The notes beneath the pieces were generated by a model. That model made no database searches and was not told the DNA's origin. It saw nothing but the letters and a program-made list of their open reading frames with translations. Shown here in pieces: positions 1 to 10,737 of a stretch of DNA of 64,000 bases. Each line of letters begins with the position of its first letter. Position 1 is the stretch's first letter. Origin of the DNA: Bimastos eiseni (taxonomy: Eukaryota > Annelida > Clitellata > Crassiclitellata > Lumbricidae); contig OY365811.1 of assembly GCA_959347315.1 (NCBI GenBank), forward strand, positions 28,169,145 through 28,233,144. Reading direction: 5' to 3'. A program made the position numbers and the translations under genes.

Positions 1-216
1 TACATTTTCACCCAAACATTTTAACTTATTTCGACAGGATTAATATGTTGTTTCTATTTGTTACTTTGTATTTTTCTAGTTGCTATGTTAGGCTTTTAAC
101 TATGGATGAAAGGGGCATCCAAGAAATGCTCTATTTCATTATGTTGAGGTGTGGTGTTACATATTCTACAATGGTATAATTGTTTAGTTTGAGTTTTGCA
201 TACTTTGTCATGCCAG

Positions 217-3200
217 GGTTTGACTTTGACTGCTGCCAGCCTGGTCGTGTTTGCTGAGTTGGATTGGACGCCTGGGACACTGGAACAGTGTGAAGACCGT
301 GCCCATCGCATCGGGCAGAGGAGCACGGTCAATATCCACTACCTTGTTGCTGCTGGGTCGCTAGACGAATGGGTCTGGGGTGCTCTAGCTCGAAAGGTAA
401 GTCTCGATATAATTCTATGTTTCTCTGTACATTGGTTGGAGCAAGTAACATGGAAGAGCTGCAGAGTTGATTGTCAAATTGTTTGTTTGTCCCATTTACA
501 TGTAAAAACAACCTTGATTGAAGTCGTTTGTCAGGTTGAATGGTTGCTTAGTAAGCTATCCTGCTGATAGCATATGAGCACTAGTATTAAACATCATCTG
601 TAAAAATCAACTGTTGCTCTGTGCATGGTAGGCTTCTCAATTACTGTCTTTGCCTACCGCTCTACCTCGATTGTTCCTTACCACCCTTCCTGCCTGCTTC
701 TCTGAATATGACTGCATGGCTACCTCTCTGTGTGTGTGCCTGCTTCTCTAACAGCTGGCCTCTTTAGCTCTCTGTTTGCTTCCTCCCTCCCTCCCTTGCT
801 TGCTGTCAGGGCCATACCGAGCTATAATTGCGCACTGTGCCTAGCATTAATCTGGCGCCCCCACATTTTGAAAATAGTATTTGCACCCTGTGCCTAGCAT
901 CAATCTGGCGCCCCTACATTTTGAAAATAAGTTAATCCATCATGAAATTTGCGCCCTTTCCACATTTGTGCTCTGGGTCATGGCCCCGCTGGCCCCCTCG
1001 GTACGGCCCTGCTTGCTTTCTGTATATTTCCGCTGCTGTGTCTCTTTCTGCCCATCTCTCTTGTGCTCCAGTTTACGCTGTGGATAACATTTTATAGACG
1101 ACAGTTGTGGCTGCTGTGTTGAATGGAGAGAAGAAGCTTCTTCGAATGGAGAGAGGAACGTCTCAACAAGTCGACTGCCTCACTAATGCTGATGCCTACG
1201 TTCCAGCGGAGAATTCAAAATTGGACCTCAGCACTCTGCTTCAGTCACAGGTTGTCAGCTTTCAGAATTGCTGAGATGTCATTGAAATTCTATCCAATCC
1301 TATCTATGCCACACAAACCCATTTTTATTTGGTTATTTTGTTTTATAATTAATTGCATCTGATTGTTTGATTGCCTGTTTCAGTCAGTGTTCCTTTTTAT
1401 ATTTATTCATTCTTTCATTAATTCCTTTTTTCATTTGACCTTCTTTATTTCCTTGTGCCTGCCTTCCTTTCCTTTCTTTGTCATTCTTATCTTACTTCCT
1501 TCCTTGAATTGAAGCTGCTAATGCTAAGTGGCAGCCATGATTATGAAGTATTAATGACATCACTCAAATAATTGATTCCAGTTATCCATTCATTCATTCA
1601 TTCATGCTTTCATTAATTCATGCATTCATTCAGGGTTCTTGTTTTCTTTCTTGAGTAGCCAACAGGACAGAAAACTGTTCTCGACTATTTTTCATCTCAA
1701 AAAGACAATTCCCCAGTGGTGGACGATCTCGAATCCTGCACAACTCCCAAATCCTCTGGAGTCCCTCCACTTCAATCCTTTACTAGTGTAGCTGAACAGC
1801 CAAGGTCATCTTCAACTCCACTTTCTGAAAAGAAAATCATTGTCATCGAATCCGATGATGATTCTGTGGCATTCGAGAGAGACGCCTGGTGGCGAAAACG
1901 GAAACAACCAGACATAGATTCTTCCAGTAAGAAGCAGAAACTTGTGTCAAGTTCCTGTGCAAAGCGTAAGATGAGCAGAATAAAGAGACGTTCGAAGGAA
2001 CAGTGGAAGCGGTTGGACATGGACAAGACAGAGGAAAGCAGATGGAGTTGTGAGTCTTGTACGTTCTTGAATTTGGATGCGATTTTGTCCTGTGAGATGT
2101 GTCTTATGCCCAGAAGCAAGCGACCGAAAGACGGCACATATAGGTCGGAATTATTTAGAGAACCCCAGACGGGAACTGAAGGGAGCAATACAAGTGATTG
2201 TGAAGTTGATATTGTTCATACATTGGATAATTCTGTTATATCTTTTTCTAATAAAGATTTAAGTGAAGCAGATTTAGTGAATGAAAAAAATTCAGCACAA
2301 AAAAGTGAGGTTGAGTTCAATGAGCCTGACAATGTTGTTTTGTCAGAAGATCTCCATATTTCAAGAGAAACAGTTATGCAAAAAAGTCGTAATTCCTCTA
2401 ACGTCAGGATTCACTGTATTACAGAAAAGAGTCCCCAAACGTGTAATGTCAACGATGCTGACAGTGATAGTGAGAGTCTTTTTGAGGCATGCTGTTCCTA
2501 CTTATCAAATGCAGATGTGTCATTGGAGAAACCGGAGGAGACCATTAATCCATGTGAAGAAGATGATCCCAGTGGAGAGGTCAGCGAGGTATTGGAGCAA
2601 ACGTTATCCAATGAAACATCTATGAATGAGTTGGAGATTGGAACTACTGGACTACAAGATGATTTAGCAGAACGTGATCAGAATTTGGACGATACATCTT
2701 CTCACATATCGGAAGCTCTACAAGTTCATAATTCGGATGATACGTCAGTTAACAGTTCAGACAATTTATCTGTTCACAATTTGGATGATATACCTGTTCA
2801 CAGTTTGCTTCTGTTCAGCTGCAGCCAGTATACGAACAGGGTTTACGTTTATGACAAGGTATGTTTAATACAGCGTGTTTGTTTATGTTTAATTATTAAT
2901 GGCACAATATATTACTTTTACTGGGACTGTGTTTGTATCATTGAACCCTTGAGCCCAGGTTCCACTCAATAATTAAATTGCAGTTCCATTTGTCATTTTG
3001 ATTTGTTAAAGAAATTTTTCATGAACTGCAGATTTATATATTTCTTTTGCAAGTTCATTGACCCCTCATGTCGGAAAACTTAGAAGGACCTAAAACTGTT
3101 TCTTTCTCTTTGTGGTGTGTCTTTCTTTATCTATCACTGTCTGTCCTTCTCTTTCTGTCTTTCTGCCAGTCTATAAGTTATAAACCACCTTTTAAAGAAA

Positions 3201-6200
3201 TTCACTCTGTATTTTAAATGAGGGATACTACAATGTGTGTAGACAGAATTAACAGATTTATTTCGAATGGATTTTGATTTTTCAAAGCAGTTTTTGCTTG
3301 TATGTGGCCATCAATGGACAGCTTGTACAGCATAACAATGGCATCTGAGGAAGTTTAAGGTTGGATTCAATATTGAAGTTATATATGCTTTTAGGCTGGC
3401 ACCCCGCTACATGTTAGTTTTCTTCCACTTGATGTGGAATTGGAGAATTATGCAGATCTTCCAAAACTTCTGCTTCATCCCCAACATCTTCAGCTCATCA
3501 GTAGATTCGTTCGTGAGTGGAACAGGTAAATTATTCGTTTATCTGTAGTACTAGTAATAATAATGTTAGAAAATTTCTTTCCGTTTTCCAATGAATTGCC
3601 CATCTGCTTGATAACTGTCTGTGTTGATGGTTTTGTATGTTGGTCTCTTTCTGTCTCGCTGTCTGTCTCTCACTATCGCTGTCCATCCTTCTCTGTTTGT
3701 CTTTCTGTTCTGATTGAGTTGGATTAGATTACTGAGTTTGTTTGCTTAGATTATCGCAAACGAAGAGACGTCTTATTGTAAGAAGCGGGCAAGTTTTCGT
3801 CAGTCCTTCCTCTGTCTATGATCAGCTGAAGACTGGAAGAATCCTTACAAAGCAACGCTATGCGACAAAGGTAGCTACTGTTTCTGACAGTTAGAAATAA
3901 TTATTGTCGCTAGCTCATTTTCAATCACATTTTTTTAAACCGTTTATTGACTAGCTTTTAAATGATTCATTATATTTTACTGGTAGTTAGGCTGATATGT
4001 ATGCATCAAAGCATTTATATAGTTTCTATAGTCCTGATGATAACCTGAATTGGTTTCCTAGACAGTTTTAGTACATGCTCATCGTTAAAGAGGATTAGGG
4101 AGATTGAGAATGTACATTGAGCTGTTTCACACAAAGATAAGTTAGTATAGTAAAGTTTAATTTACTTGAGATTAGTTTAATTAGGTTTTATTAGGCTTAA
4201 CTGAGCATAAATGCGTTTTCTGTTGAGACAGTTGGAGCTTTGTCGTTTTAGCATGCTTCATGTTGAATTAAAGCAAGACACTTTCATGAGTTAGAAGAAG
4301 AAGAGCAGTTTCTTAATCTAGCCTCGAGACAATGACGAGTATGAAGTCTTAGTTGCTTCAGTTACATAGCCTTGATATATGAGGGCAGGTGGCCAGTCCT
4401 CTCTCTCACCATCTCCTCTTCAATCCAACCAAATACTTTCTATGTATTCACTATAGTTGAGTTGACTAGGTTTGTTGGTCAAGTAGAAATCTCAAACATT
4501 ATTTCTGCCGTAACTGGGATATGAACCTCTGACCTTTCAATTAACAGTCTAGCACGCCAACCTCTACGTGACTTAAGCTTATGTATGCACTTGAAAGTTT
4601 AGTCATGTAATGTAAAAAAAATTATCTTATCAAATTCAGTGTTACTTTATCTCTAACACTTTGTACCAGTGCCATGAGTTTGAAATTTAGTGATTTTGTT
4701 GATTTCATTTTGTGTTTGAAGGCTGATGTGTCTGCATTATCCTTGAGTAAAATTGCTGATAATGGTGGATCTTTGAGGGTTATTACTAAGACCAGAGGAC
4801 CTTCAAGGGCTGACAATGTCACAGCACCTGCCGTTGATGATGTCGTGAGTGTACTTGGAGGATTCGTTCAGGTGGGTTCTCATCTGGTCTGATTCAATAT
4901 TAGTGTTCTGTATGGAATCAGAATTATTCTAAGTTTGAGTTGATATTGAAAAATTCAGTCAGATACATTACAATTTGGTTTCTGTAGTTAGCCTAATCAG
5001 TTTCATGCTTTTCTCGTGACCTACAGATTGTTATTTCTGTTGGCAACGCATCACATCAATAAGCAATGCTTCTATCTAGCCTGAAGTTTGCTATAGTTGC
5101 ATCTGTAATTAAAAAGATTGACCTCAATACATGTGTACTGTGTCAGTGAGAGGCTGACAGCTGACCTCCTGTGTTCAACTTAACACCTTCTGTGAAATCT
5201 GCTTATTGATGTTTCCATCCCTCTGAGAGTGCCATCTGGGAATTTTTCATTTGCCTTCTATTGTGTCGACAGAAATAAGTAACATGCTTTCTGTGCTGGA
5301 GTTAATTGCAGCCCTGTATTCTGGGGCCCACAGATTCTACTTGAAAGGCCACAGCACTGAAAACTGTTATTAGTGTGGTCCAAACCCATGGGTAATTCAC
5401 AGTGTAGGGTATGTAAGGGCTTTGCTATCAGACTCATTATTTATGATCATGGCATCAACCGGTCACAACGTTGAAGTTAGAATGCTTTTGAACGTCTTGC
5501 TTGTACACTTTCATTGTGAAGTGTTAAGGCAGTTAAAGGTCATTCAGAGAATTAAACATCACAATGAAAAAAGGTGATGACTTTGATTTGAATTTATTAT
5601 GGATACTAAGAATGGTGTGTTTGTTGGATAAGTTAGGACAAGTAAAGTTCTTCTATTGACCTGTGTAGGCGTTGGACAAAGACGGAAATCCCCTTTGTCT
5701 GAATTGTCAGTCTGTGTTCGAGACTTCACTGGTTACCAAGGCAACACTTGATAAGCATCTTTGGCAAACGCGACTCTGCAGCCGAACCTGCTTCCACGAA
5801 TTCTGGGTAAATTACCCTGTATAAATCGTCGAAACTTATGTGAACCTTCGATCATTGTTTATTCATGTCATATTTCTTTTTATACAAATCTTGTTTTAAA
5901 TGTGTGTTTTTATATCTATTGCCTTGTCATGTCATGTGTGCTTTAAAAATATGCTATTCTAAAAAAAATTTTATGTATTCATAGTGCATACACGAATACG
6001 AGAGACGCAGGACTTGTGGTTTTTGTTTTAGATGCACTCTATAATTTGCTTAAATTGTCAAATTTGTATTACACTTTACTGATTTTGTAATTTGTGTCTC
6101 ACTCTGACTGCTATTCGTACATTAATTGAAAGCATTATCAAGATGCCCCTTTTTAGGAATACGATGTATCTCTGTTTAGATATCTTATGATCAAATTCTT

Positions 6201-9115
6201 CAGGTTGTCTCTTCGTATTTCCATGCTGAGTCATTATATGACTCAGCATGCCCTATACCTTGGGCATTAATGGTGCCACTGCATTTACAGGATAGGATGG
6301 TCGATTGGTTAGTAAAGGCTGGTGGGTGCAGGTTCAATCCTCATTTGAGATCATTACCAGATGCAACTACCACCATCTATTGGAAGGGTGACTCTGCTTA
6401 CAGAACTTTTAAGGGTTTCTATTAGTCCCTATTGACCCCCAGCAAATTGTCAACATTTTGAACCGCGTGTTTGTTGTTTGGGATCAATAAAACAAACTTT
6501 TGTTTTGGTTGTTGTTCTATGGTTATGTTATTGTATGGGGACTTTGAGCAAATCCCTAGCTCACAATTGCTCAACGCTAATGACTGGTGCTTAGTCATTA
6601 CATTTTGGCACTAAGCTTAAATGCAGAAATATTAATAATAATAATAAAAGTTTCTATTTTAGATTTTAATAAACCTGTAGACTTCTGATGATCGTCATTA
6701 CTTGTATGTGTTTGTGTTCAGACAAGGCATAGCCGTGGCTACAGCATCCAGCAAGTCTACAATCTGGAACATGGAGTCTGTCAGATGTGTCATTTTGATG
6801 CCCAACAGTTCTTCGAAAATATCAGGTAAGGCCAACTCACTATAACTGTCACAAATGTAAAGCTTGAGTTGCGCTGTCTGAGTTTTTGGTTAATCTGGTG
6901 CTTTGCATGTAGTTTAACAAGTATCTGAATCCCTGCAAGCTTTCTTTCAGTCCACTTTCACTGTGGTTGCAACTTATGATGTACTTTAGCATAGAGCAGA
7001 TTGATTGTTTCACTGGCCATAAATAATATTTAGATTCTATTAGATTGGTCAAAAATTATGGGTGATAGATGCCATCAATTGAGATGGGCATGAGTAAAAC
7101 TTAAAATCTGATTTATAGACTCAGTGTCTGCACTAACTATCAGTTTATATTTAACAATAGAACAAATTGTCACTTCCTTATTTTAGAATGAGTACTCAAG
7201 TAGGAAAATTCCACTTGATTCCAACTTGGAGTTGGGTATCAAACTGGGTAGCCTCTGTACACAAAGAGCCTAACGTGCCAACTCCACATCAATAGTCAGT
7301 TGTTGAAACCCACTAATAATTATACTTGGGCTTTTTTTGCTGTAGAGAGTTACCTAAAACGGTCTTGATAAGGTGTGTCAGCAGACAGCCATACTTCTAG
7401 GCATCAACCTGAAGTGTGGTACCCAGACTGAATTTTATTAATTGGTTGAATGACATTGTGGCCTTTTGAGCATGGTTGCTAAATGTGAATTATGCCCATT
7501 GCTAATTTTAAAATCACTCACATGGACAATTGATTTATCATACAGCCTGAATGACAGGTGTCTTTTAGCAAGACAAAGTGTATCTGGATACCAGGCCTGA
7601 TTATTTATTTAGATATATATGCTATATGTAATGTCTTTCAGGGTGTTGTAGTCCTTCCACTCTGACATGTATACATACATATATTGATATACAATTAACA
7701 ACAGAGTTTTTATGTGGTTCGGAAGATGTCCAAATCTGTTAGTAGGGGTAGAGAATTTCCACCAGGGACCGAATCCGAGTATTTGACTATAGTATTATCC
7801 GGGTACGAGCTGAGTAGTATGGGTCGGTATTATATAGAGCAGACACTCCGGGCAAATACCATTACCTCGTCAATCGTCGTCATGTATGGCGAAGCTTAAA
7901 ATGAAGAACTTTCTTATAATGAGACATAACTAAATAATAGAAAGTTTAATACTGCACACACAAATCTAGAAACTATATGATTACAAATGTACTATATAAA
8001 ATCGATGAAATTATTTATCGAACTAAAACTTTTTTAATTATAGTTTTATTTTTTTAACTATCTATTTGCATGTGTACTATTTGCTGAGGCGAATACTTCG
8101 AATAGTTTTTATAAAATGGGATATTCGGCCGAGGCGAATGACCGAGGCGATTTCCATTCGGTCCCTATCTGTTAGAACCACCTTGGTAGAGCAAGTGGTT
8201 CAAATTAGTGAATGCATTGTGCATAAATTTGCCAGCATAAAAAGTTATAAAATTGGATTAAATAAAACGAGTATAGAGATTAAATTCATTTTATGCAACT
8301 GTTTGACAGTGAAAGGTTTCTTAAACCCTTTGTGTCAACTTTTTAGGACCAGGCATGCTATTCTGGTCTCCTTGAGACAACTATGAAACAAGATTAATGA
8401 GAACTAGTTTTAATCTTTACTCAGGAATAATTATTACAGGAATTTCTATTACAGATCCGTTGCTAGTTTCGAAAAGAGAGCAATTATGATCCAAGAAAGC
8501 AAATATTCCATTCTGACCAAAGAATACAAAGAGAATATGATTCGCCAACCTACAAAAGGCCTGGTATGCATAAGTAATTGTCTCTTAACTTTGACATATT
8601 TATTAATTTAGCCTTAACCCTCTAATTAGAAGTTGCTTTATTTTAATTTTTAATTACCGGTATGCTCATCGTTAAGTGGCTAAAACAGATGCCATTGAAT
8701 TTTATTGAAGATGGTTGCCATTGTCAGAGGCATTTAATCAATTGCATCTGACTCCGTCCATTTCAATATCTAAATGTCTAAGCATAGCAAAACATTTGAG
8801 TTAAAGTAATTTTATAGCTTGATTATTTGTGTGTTTGATATCAGGTGTAGAAGTTGGTTGGAGGCAGATCAAATTTAGAGTGTGTTCTGGAATGTCAATT
8901 GCTTTCATTTGTATTGTCAGTTTTGGAATGTTGACCATATCCTGCCAGTCTCTGAAGGTGGCGGTCAATGCGACATCGACAACTTGCGTACACTGTGTAC
9001 AGTCTGTCACAGAGATGTTACGCGACAGCAGAATAAAGATAGACCAAAACAGCGACTGCAGCAGGTGGCTGCTACATGTCACGACATAAAAAATTTCTTT
9101 CGTCCTCTCAAGTAG
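217..9115 (+). CDS. ZRANB3: ZRANB3-type annealing helicase/endonuclease, C-terminal part (5' end outside window)
   Basis: Ten exons read in consistent phase: 217-396, 1098-1250, 1659-2858, 3395-3525, 3750-3870, 4722-4871, 5669-5806, 6722-6825, 8455-8563 and 8921-9115 (TAG), giving 826 residues. Domains in order: the end of the SNF2 helicase core (motif V/VI with DRAHRIGQ), a canonical PCNA-binding PIP box QKTVLDYF, a RanBP2/NZF zinc finger (W-x-C-x2-C-x10-C-x2-C), a long acidic Ser/Asp-rich linker, a conserved pre-HNH region with paired cysteines (CLNC, CSRTC, CQMC), and a C-terminal HNH nuclease (DHILPV, GGG, NLRTLCTVCH). This domain order is diagnostic of ZRANB3, which binds PCNA and K63-polyubiquitin at stalled forks, remodels or anneals DNA and nicks it. 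The upstream helicase lobes lie before base 1. Introns carry several transposons. Identity is very secure; exact exon ends are by eye. Confidence 0.95.
807..1011. mobile_element. Short non-autonomous hAT-like element in a ZRANB3 intron
   Basis: Ends CAGGGCCATACCGAG and CTCGGTACGGCCCTG are inverted copies with one mismatch. The 8-bp flanks CTTGCTGT (799-806) and CTTGCTTT (1012-1019) match at 7 of 8. A block of about 60 bp (CTGTGCCTAGCAT...TCTGGCGCCCC...) is present twice inside. CA...TG ends plus an 8-bp duplication point to hAT. It has no coding capacity. Confidence 0.8.
1667..1690 (+). other. ZRANB3: PIP box of ZRANB3 (PCNA-binding motif)
   Basis: The start of the large exon encodes QKTVLDYF, an exact Q-x-x-(I/L/V/M)-x-x-(Y/F)-F motif. 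It sits between the helicase core and the zinc finger, as in known ZRANB3 proteins. Confidence 0.85.
2037..2112 (+). other. ZRANB3: RanBP2/NZF-type zinc finger of ZRANB3
   Basis: Encodes W-S-C-E-S-C, ten residues, then C-E-M-C, the four-cysteine NZF pattern. In ZRANB3 this finger binds K63-linked ubiquitin chains on PCNA. Confidence 0.85.
4507..4573 (-). repeat. tRNA-derived SINE-like fragment
   Basis: On the minus strand there is an A-box-like TTGGCGTGCTAGAC and, about 30 bp on, a B-box-like GAGGTTCATATCCC. This pol III promoter layout resembles the copies near 7230-7290 (minus) and 27074-27145 (plus), so this is probably one SINE family. Confidence 0.5.
6222..6250. repeat. Perfect 12-bp-arm palindrome carrying MARE/AP-1-type sites
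   Basis: CATGCTGAGTCA, a 5-bp spacer TTATA, then TGACTCAGCATG. Each arm holds TGCTGAGTCA, matching a Maf recognition half-palindrome with an AP-1 core (TGAGTCA). It lies in a ZRANB3 intron just before a SINE-like sequence. Regulatory use is not shown. Confidence 0.6.
6290..6500 (+). repeat. tRNA-derived SINE-like element
   Basis: A-box-like TGGTCGATTGG at 6298-6308 and B-box-like GGTTCAATCC at 6331-6340 have normal pol III spacing. A non-tRNA body follows and ends near GGGATCAATAAAACAAAC. It lies in a ZRANB3 intron. The borders are approximate. Confidence 0.5.
7230..7290 (-). repeat. tRNA-derived SINE-like fragment
   Basis: The minus strand reads GAGTTGGCACGTTAGGCTC, then about 25 bp later CCAGTTTGATACCCAA. 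This is the A-box/B-box layout also seen at 4507-4573 and 27074-27145. Confidence 0.45.
7774..8166. mobile_element. MITE-like element with 11-bp terminal inverted repeats
   Basis: AGGGACCGAAT at 7774-7784 is perfectly inverted at 8156-8166 (ATTCGGTCCCT). The right end holds repeats of GCCGAGGCGAATG type. No convincing target duplication is visible and there is no coding sequence. It lies in a ZRANB3 intron between the exons at 6722 and 8455. Confidence 0.6.
8921..9115 (+). other. ZRANB3: Last ZRANB3 exon: HNH nuclease and C-terminal PIP-like tail
   Basis: Carries DHILPV, a GGG turn, NLRTLC and CTVCH, which are the H, N and H positions of an HNH nuclease with its metal-binding cysteines. The protein ends CHDIKNFFRPLK. 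This fits the I-x-x-F-F core of a PIP box without the leading Gln, and does not fit the APIM consensus known from the vertebrate C-terminus. Confidence 0.85.
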
Positions 9116-10523
9116 CGTTTTATTTTAAAAAGGTGTAGGAACAAATTTTTGCACTATTCATTTTGCAAAAAATACATCTGCAAAAATTGGCTCCAAGTTG
9201 AATGTTATGTTTAGTTTTATTATTCTTTTGTGCTGAAAATATTCTGGTAATGAAGTGTTTATTATTATCAGTAGTAGCAACAATCCTTTGGGATTTTAAA
9301 ATAGTTTATCAAATACATATGTATTGTTGTTGTTTAAATGGAAGTCTATATTCTGAGGAATTCACACAGTTGCAATACTGGCTCACTTCTTGGAGGAAAC
9401 AAACCATTTAGGGAGAATACTTTTGTGATTTGCTTTGATGTGTTGTTACCTTAAAAGCAGCAGTGTGACATTTCTCATTGTTGATCATTGTGACATTTTC
9501 TCAGTGGAACAGTATAACATTTCTCACTGTAGAACAGTGCATTTTCTCATTACAGCGGTATTACATTTCCCACTACAGCAGTAATGATTACAAAAGGCAC
9601 ATATTACCAAGTACACCAGAAACTCATTTCATGACTGTATGTATGTTCCTTCTCAAGAATGGCCTTGTTATTGCGAGTTTATTTTCTAGGTCAATCTAAA
9701 CCCCATGTCTTAAAGTTATCATGTTGTATCAGATTTGGTTTATCATCAAGCATATTATAATGAGTATCTGGTGTACAGAATCAACAACTTAAAAAGAATT
9801 AAATTATATGATGGCAACCATGGCTATTAAACTGTGTGCTAGTTAATTACTTGAACACACTGTATTCTTTACAGATGAGATTTTAAAACAGCAGTATTGT
9901 TTCGAATAGGTCAACATTTTATGCCACACTTATTTTGGCAATTTGCATAGTCATCCGAACATATAATTATCATCTTTGATACCAGTTGTGGTTCAAAATA
10001 TAGTAGATAGATATACTTTGTGAAAGTAAACAATTGTGCTACAATCACAGTCGAGTTCAATTCATACAGCAGTGTCATTGTGCAACAGTAAAACATTTTA
10101 TCAGCAGTTCCTCTTTGCAGTGGATTAATCAATTTTACTGAAATTGAATAATTTTATGACTCTGTCATCAGAACTATACAGTGATCTGCGCTTTTCACCC
10201 AAATGAAATTGAGTGGCCAAAATCTGAAAATGGACAAGTTTTGCCTCATCTGCTACCTACCATAAAGTTTTGGACCAATTTCTTGTCTAAAGTTTGGAGT
10301 GGTTGGAACTTGTTTGATTATTTTCTGTCAGCCCTAAATGAAATAATTATGTGGTACATAGCCATGAACTTTCTTCCCAAGGCAACTGGGTGTTAGCTTA
10401 ACATTTTCAGAATCCAGATTTACGTAGATTGCATAGATTTCTAAGCTATCGTTAACACACAGTTCAGGTACGAATCTCCATCGACAATTCTTTCGTTTTG
10501 CCCTTCTCCATTTCAGTTGACAC

Positions 10524-10737
10524 TTAGACTTTGACAATGGCCTTTGTTGACTTAGCATGTTTATCTTTCTTCTTTGTCTTCTCATGTGAATCGGAGAGGT
10601 CATACTGGAACCCTTGTTTCTTTGTTGTGTTCTCGCGTTTCCTCACAGACCTAAGTGCCTTCTCCAGCAGTTCTTCTTTTGTCAGTGGACGATTTTCATC
10701 GTCAGAACCGGAACCATCGTCATCATCAAATTCATCC
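10524..10737 (-). other. ODAD1: Probable last exon of the ODAD1-like gene
   Basis: Open from a good acceptor (TTACAG) through DEFDDDDGSGSDDENRPLTK and a Lys-rich end to a stop at 10524-10526. It needs an incoming phase of 2, but the exon at 12251-12417 ends in phase 0, so the linking exon has not been found. Acidic/basic low-complexity tails occur in this family. Confidence 0.65.
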
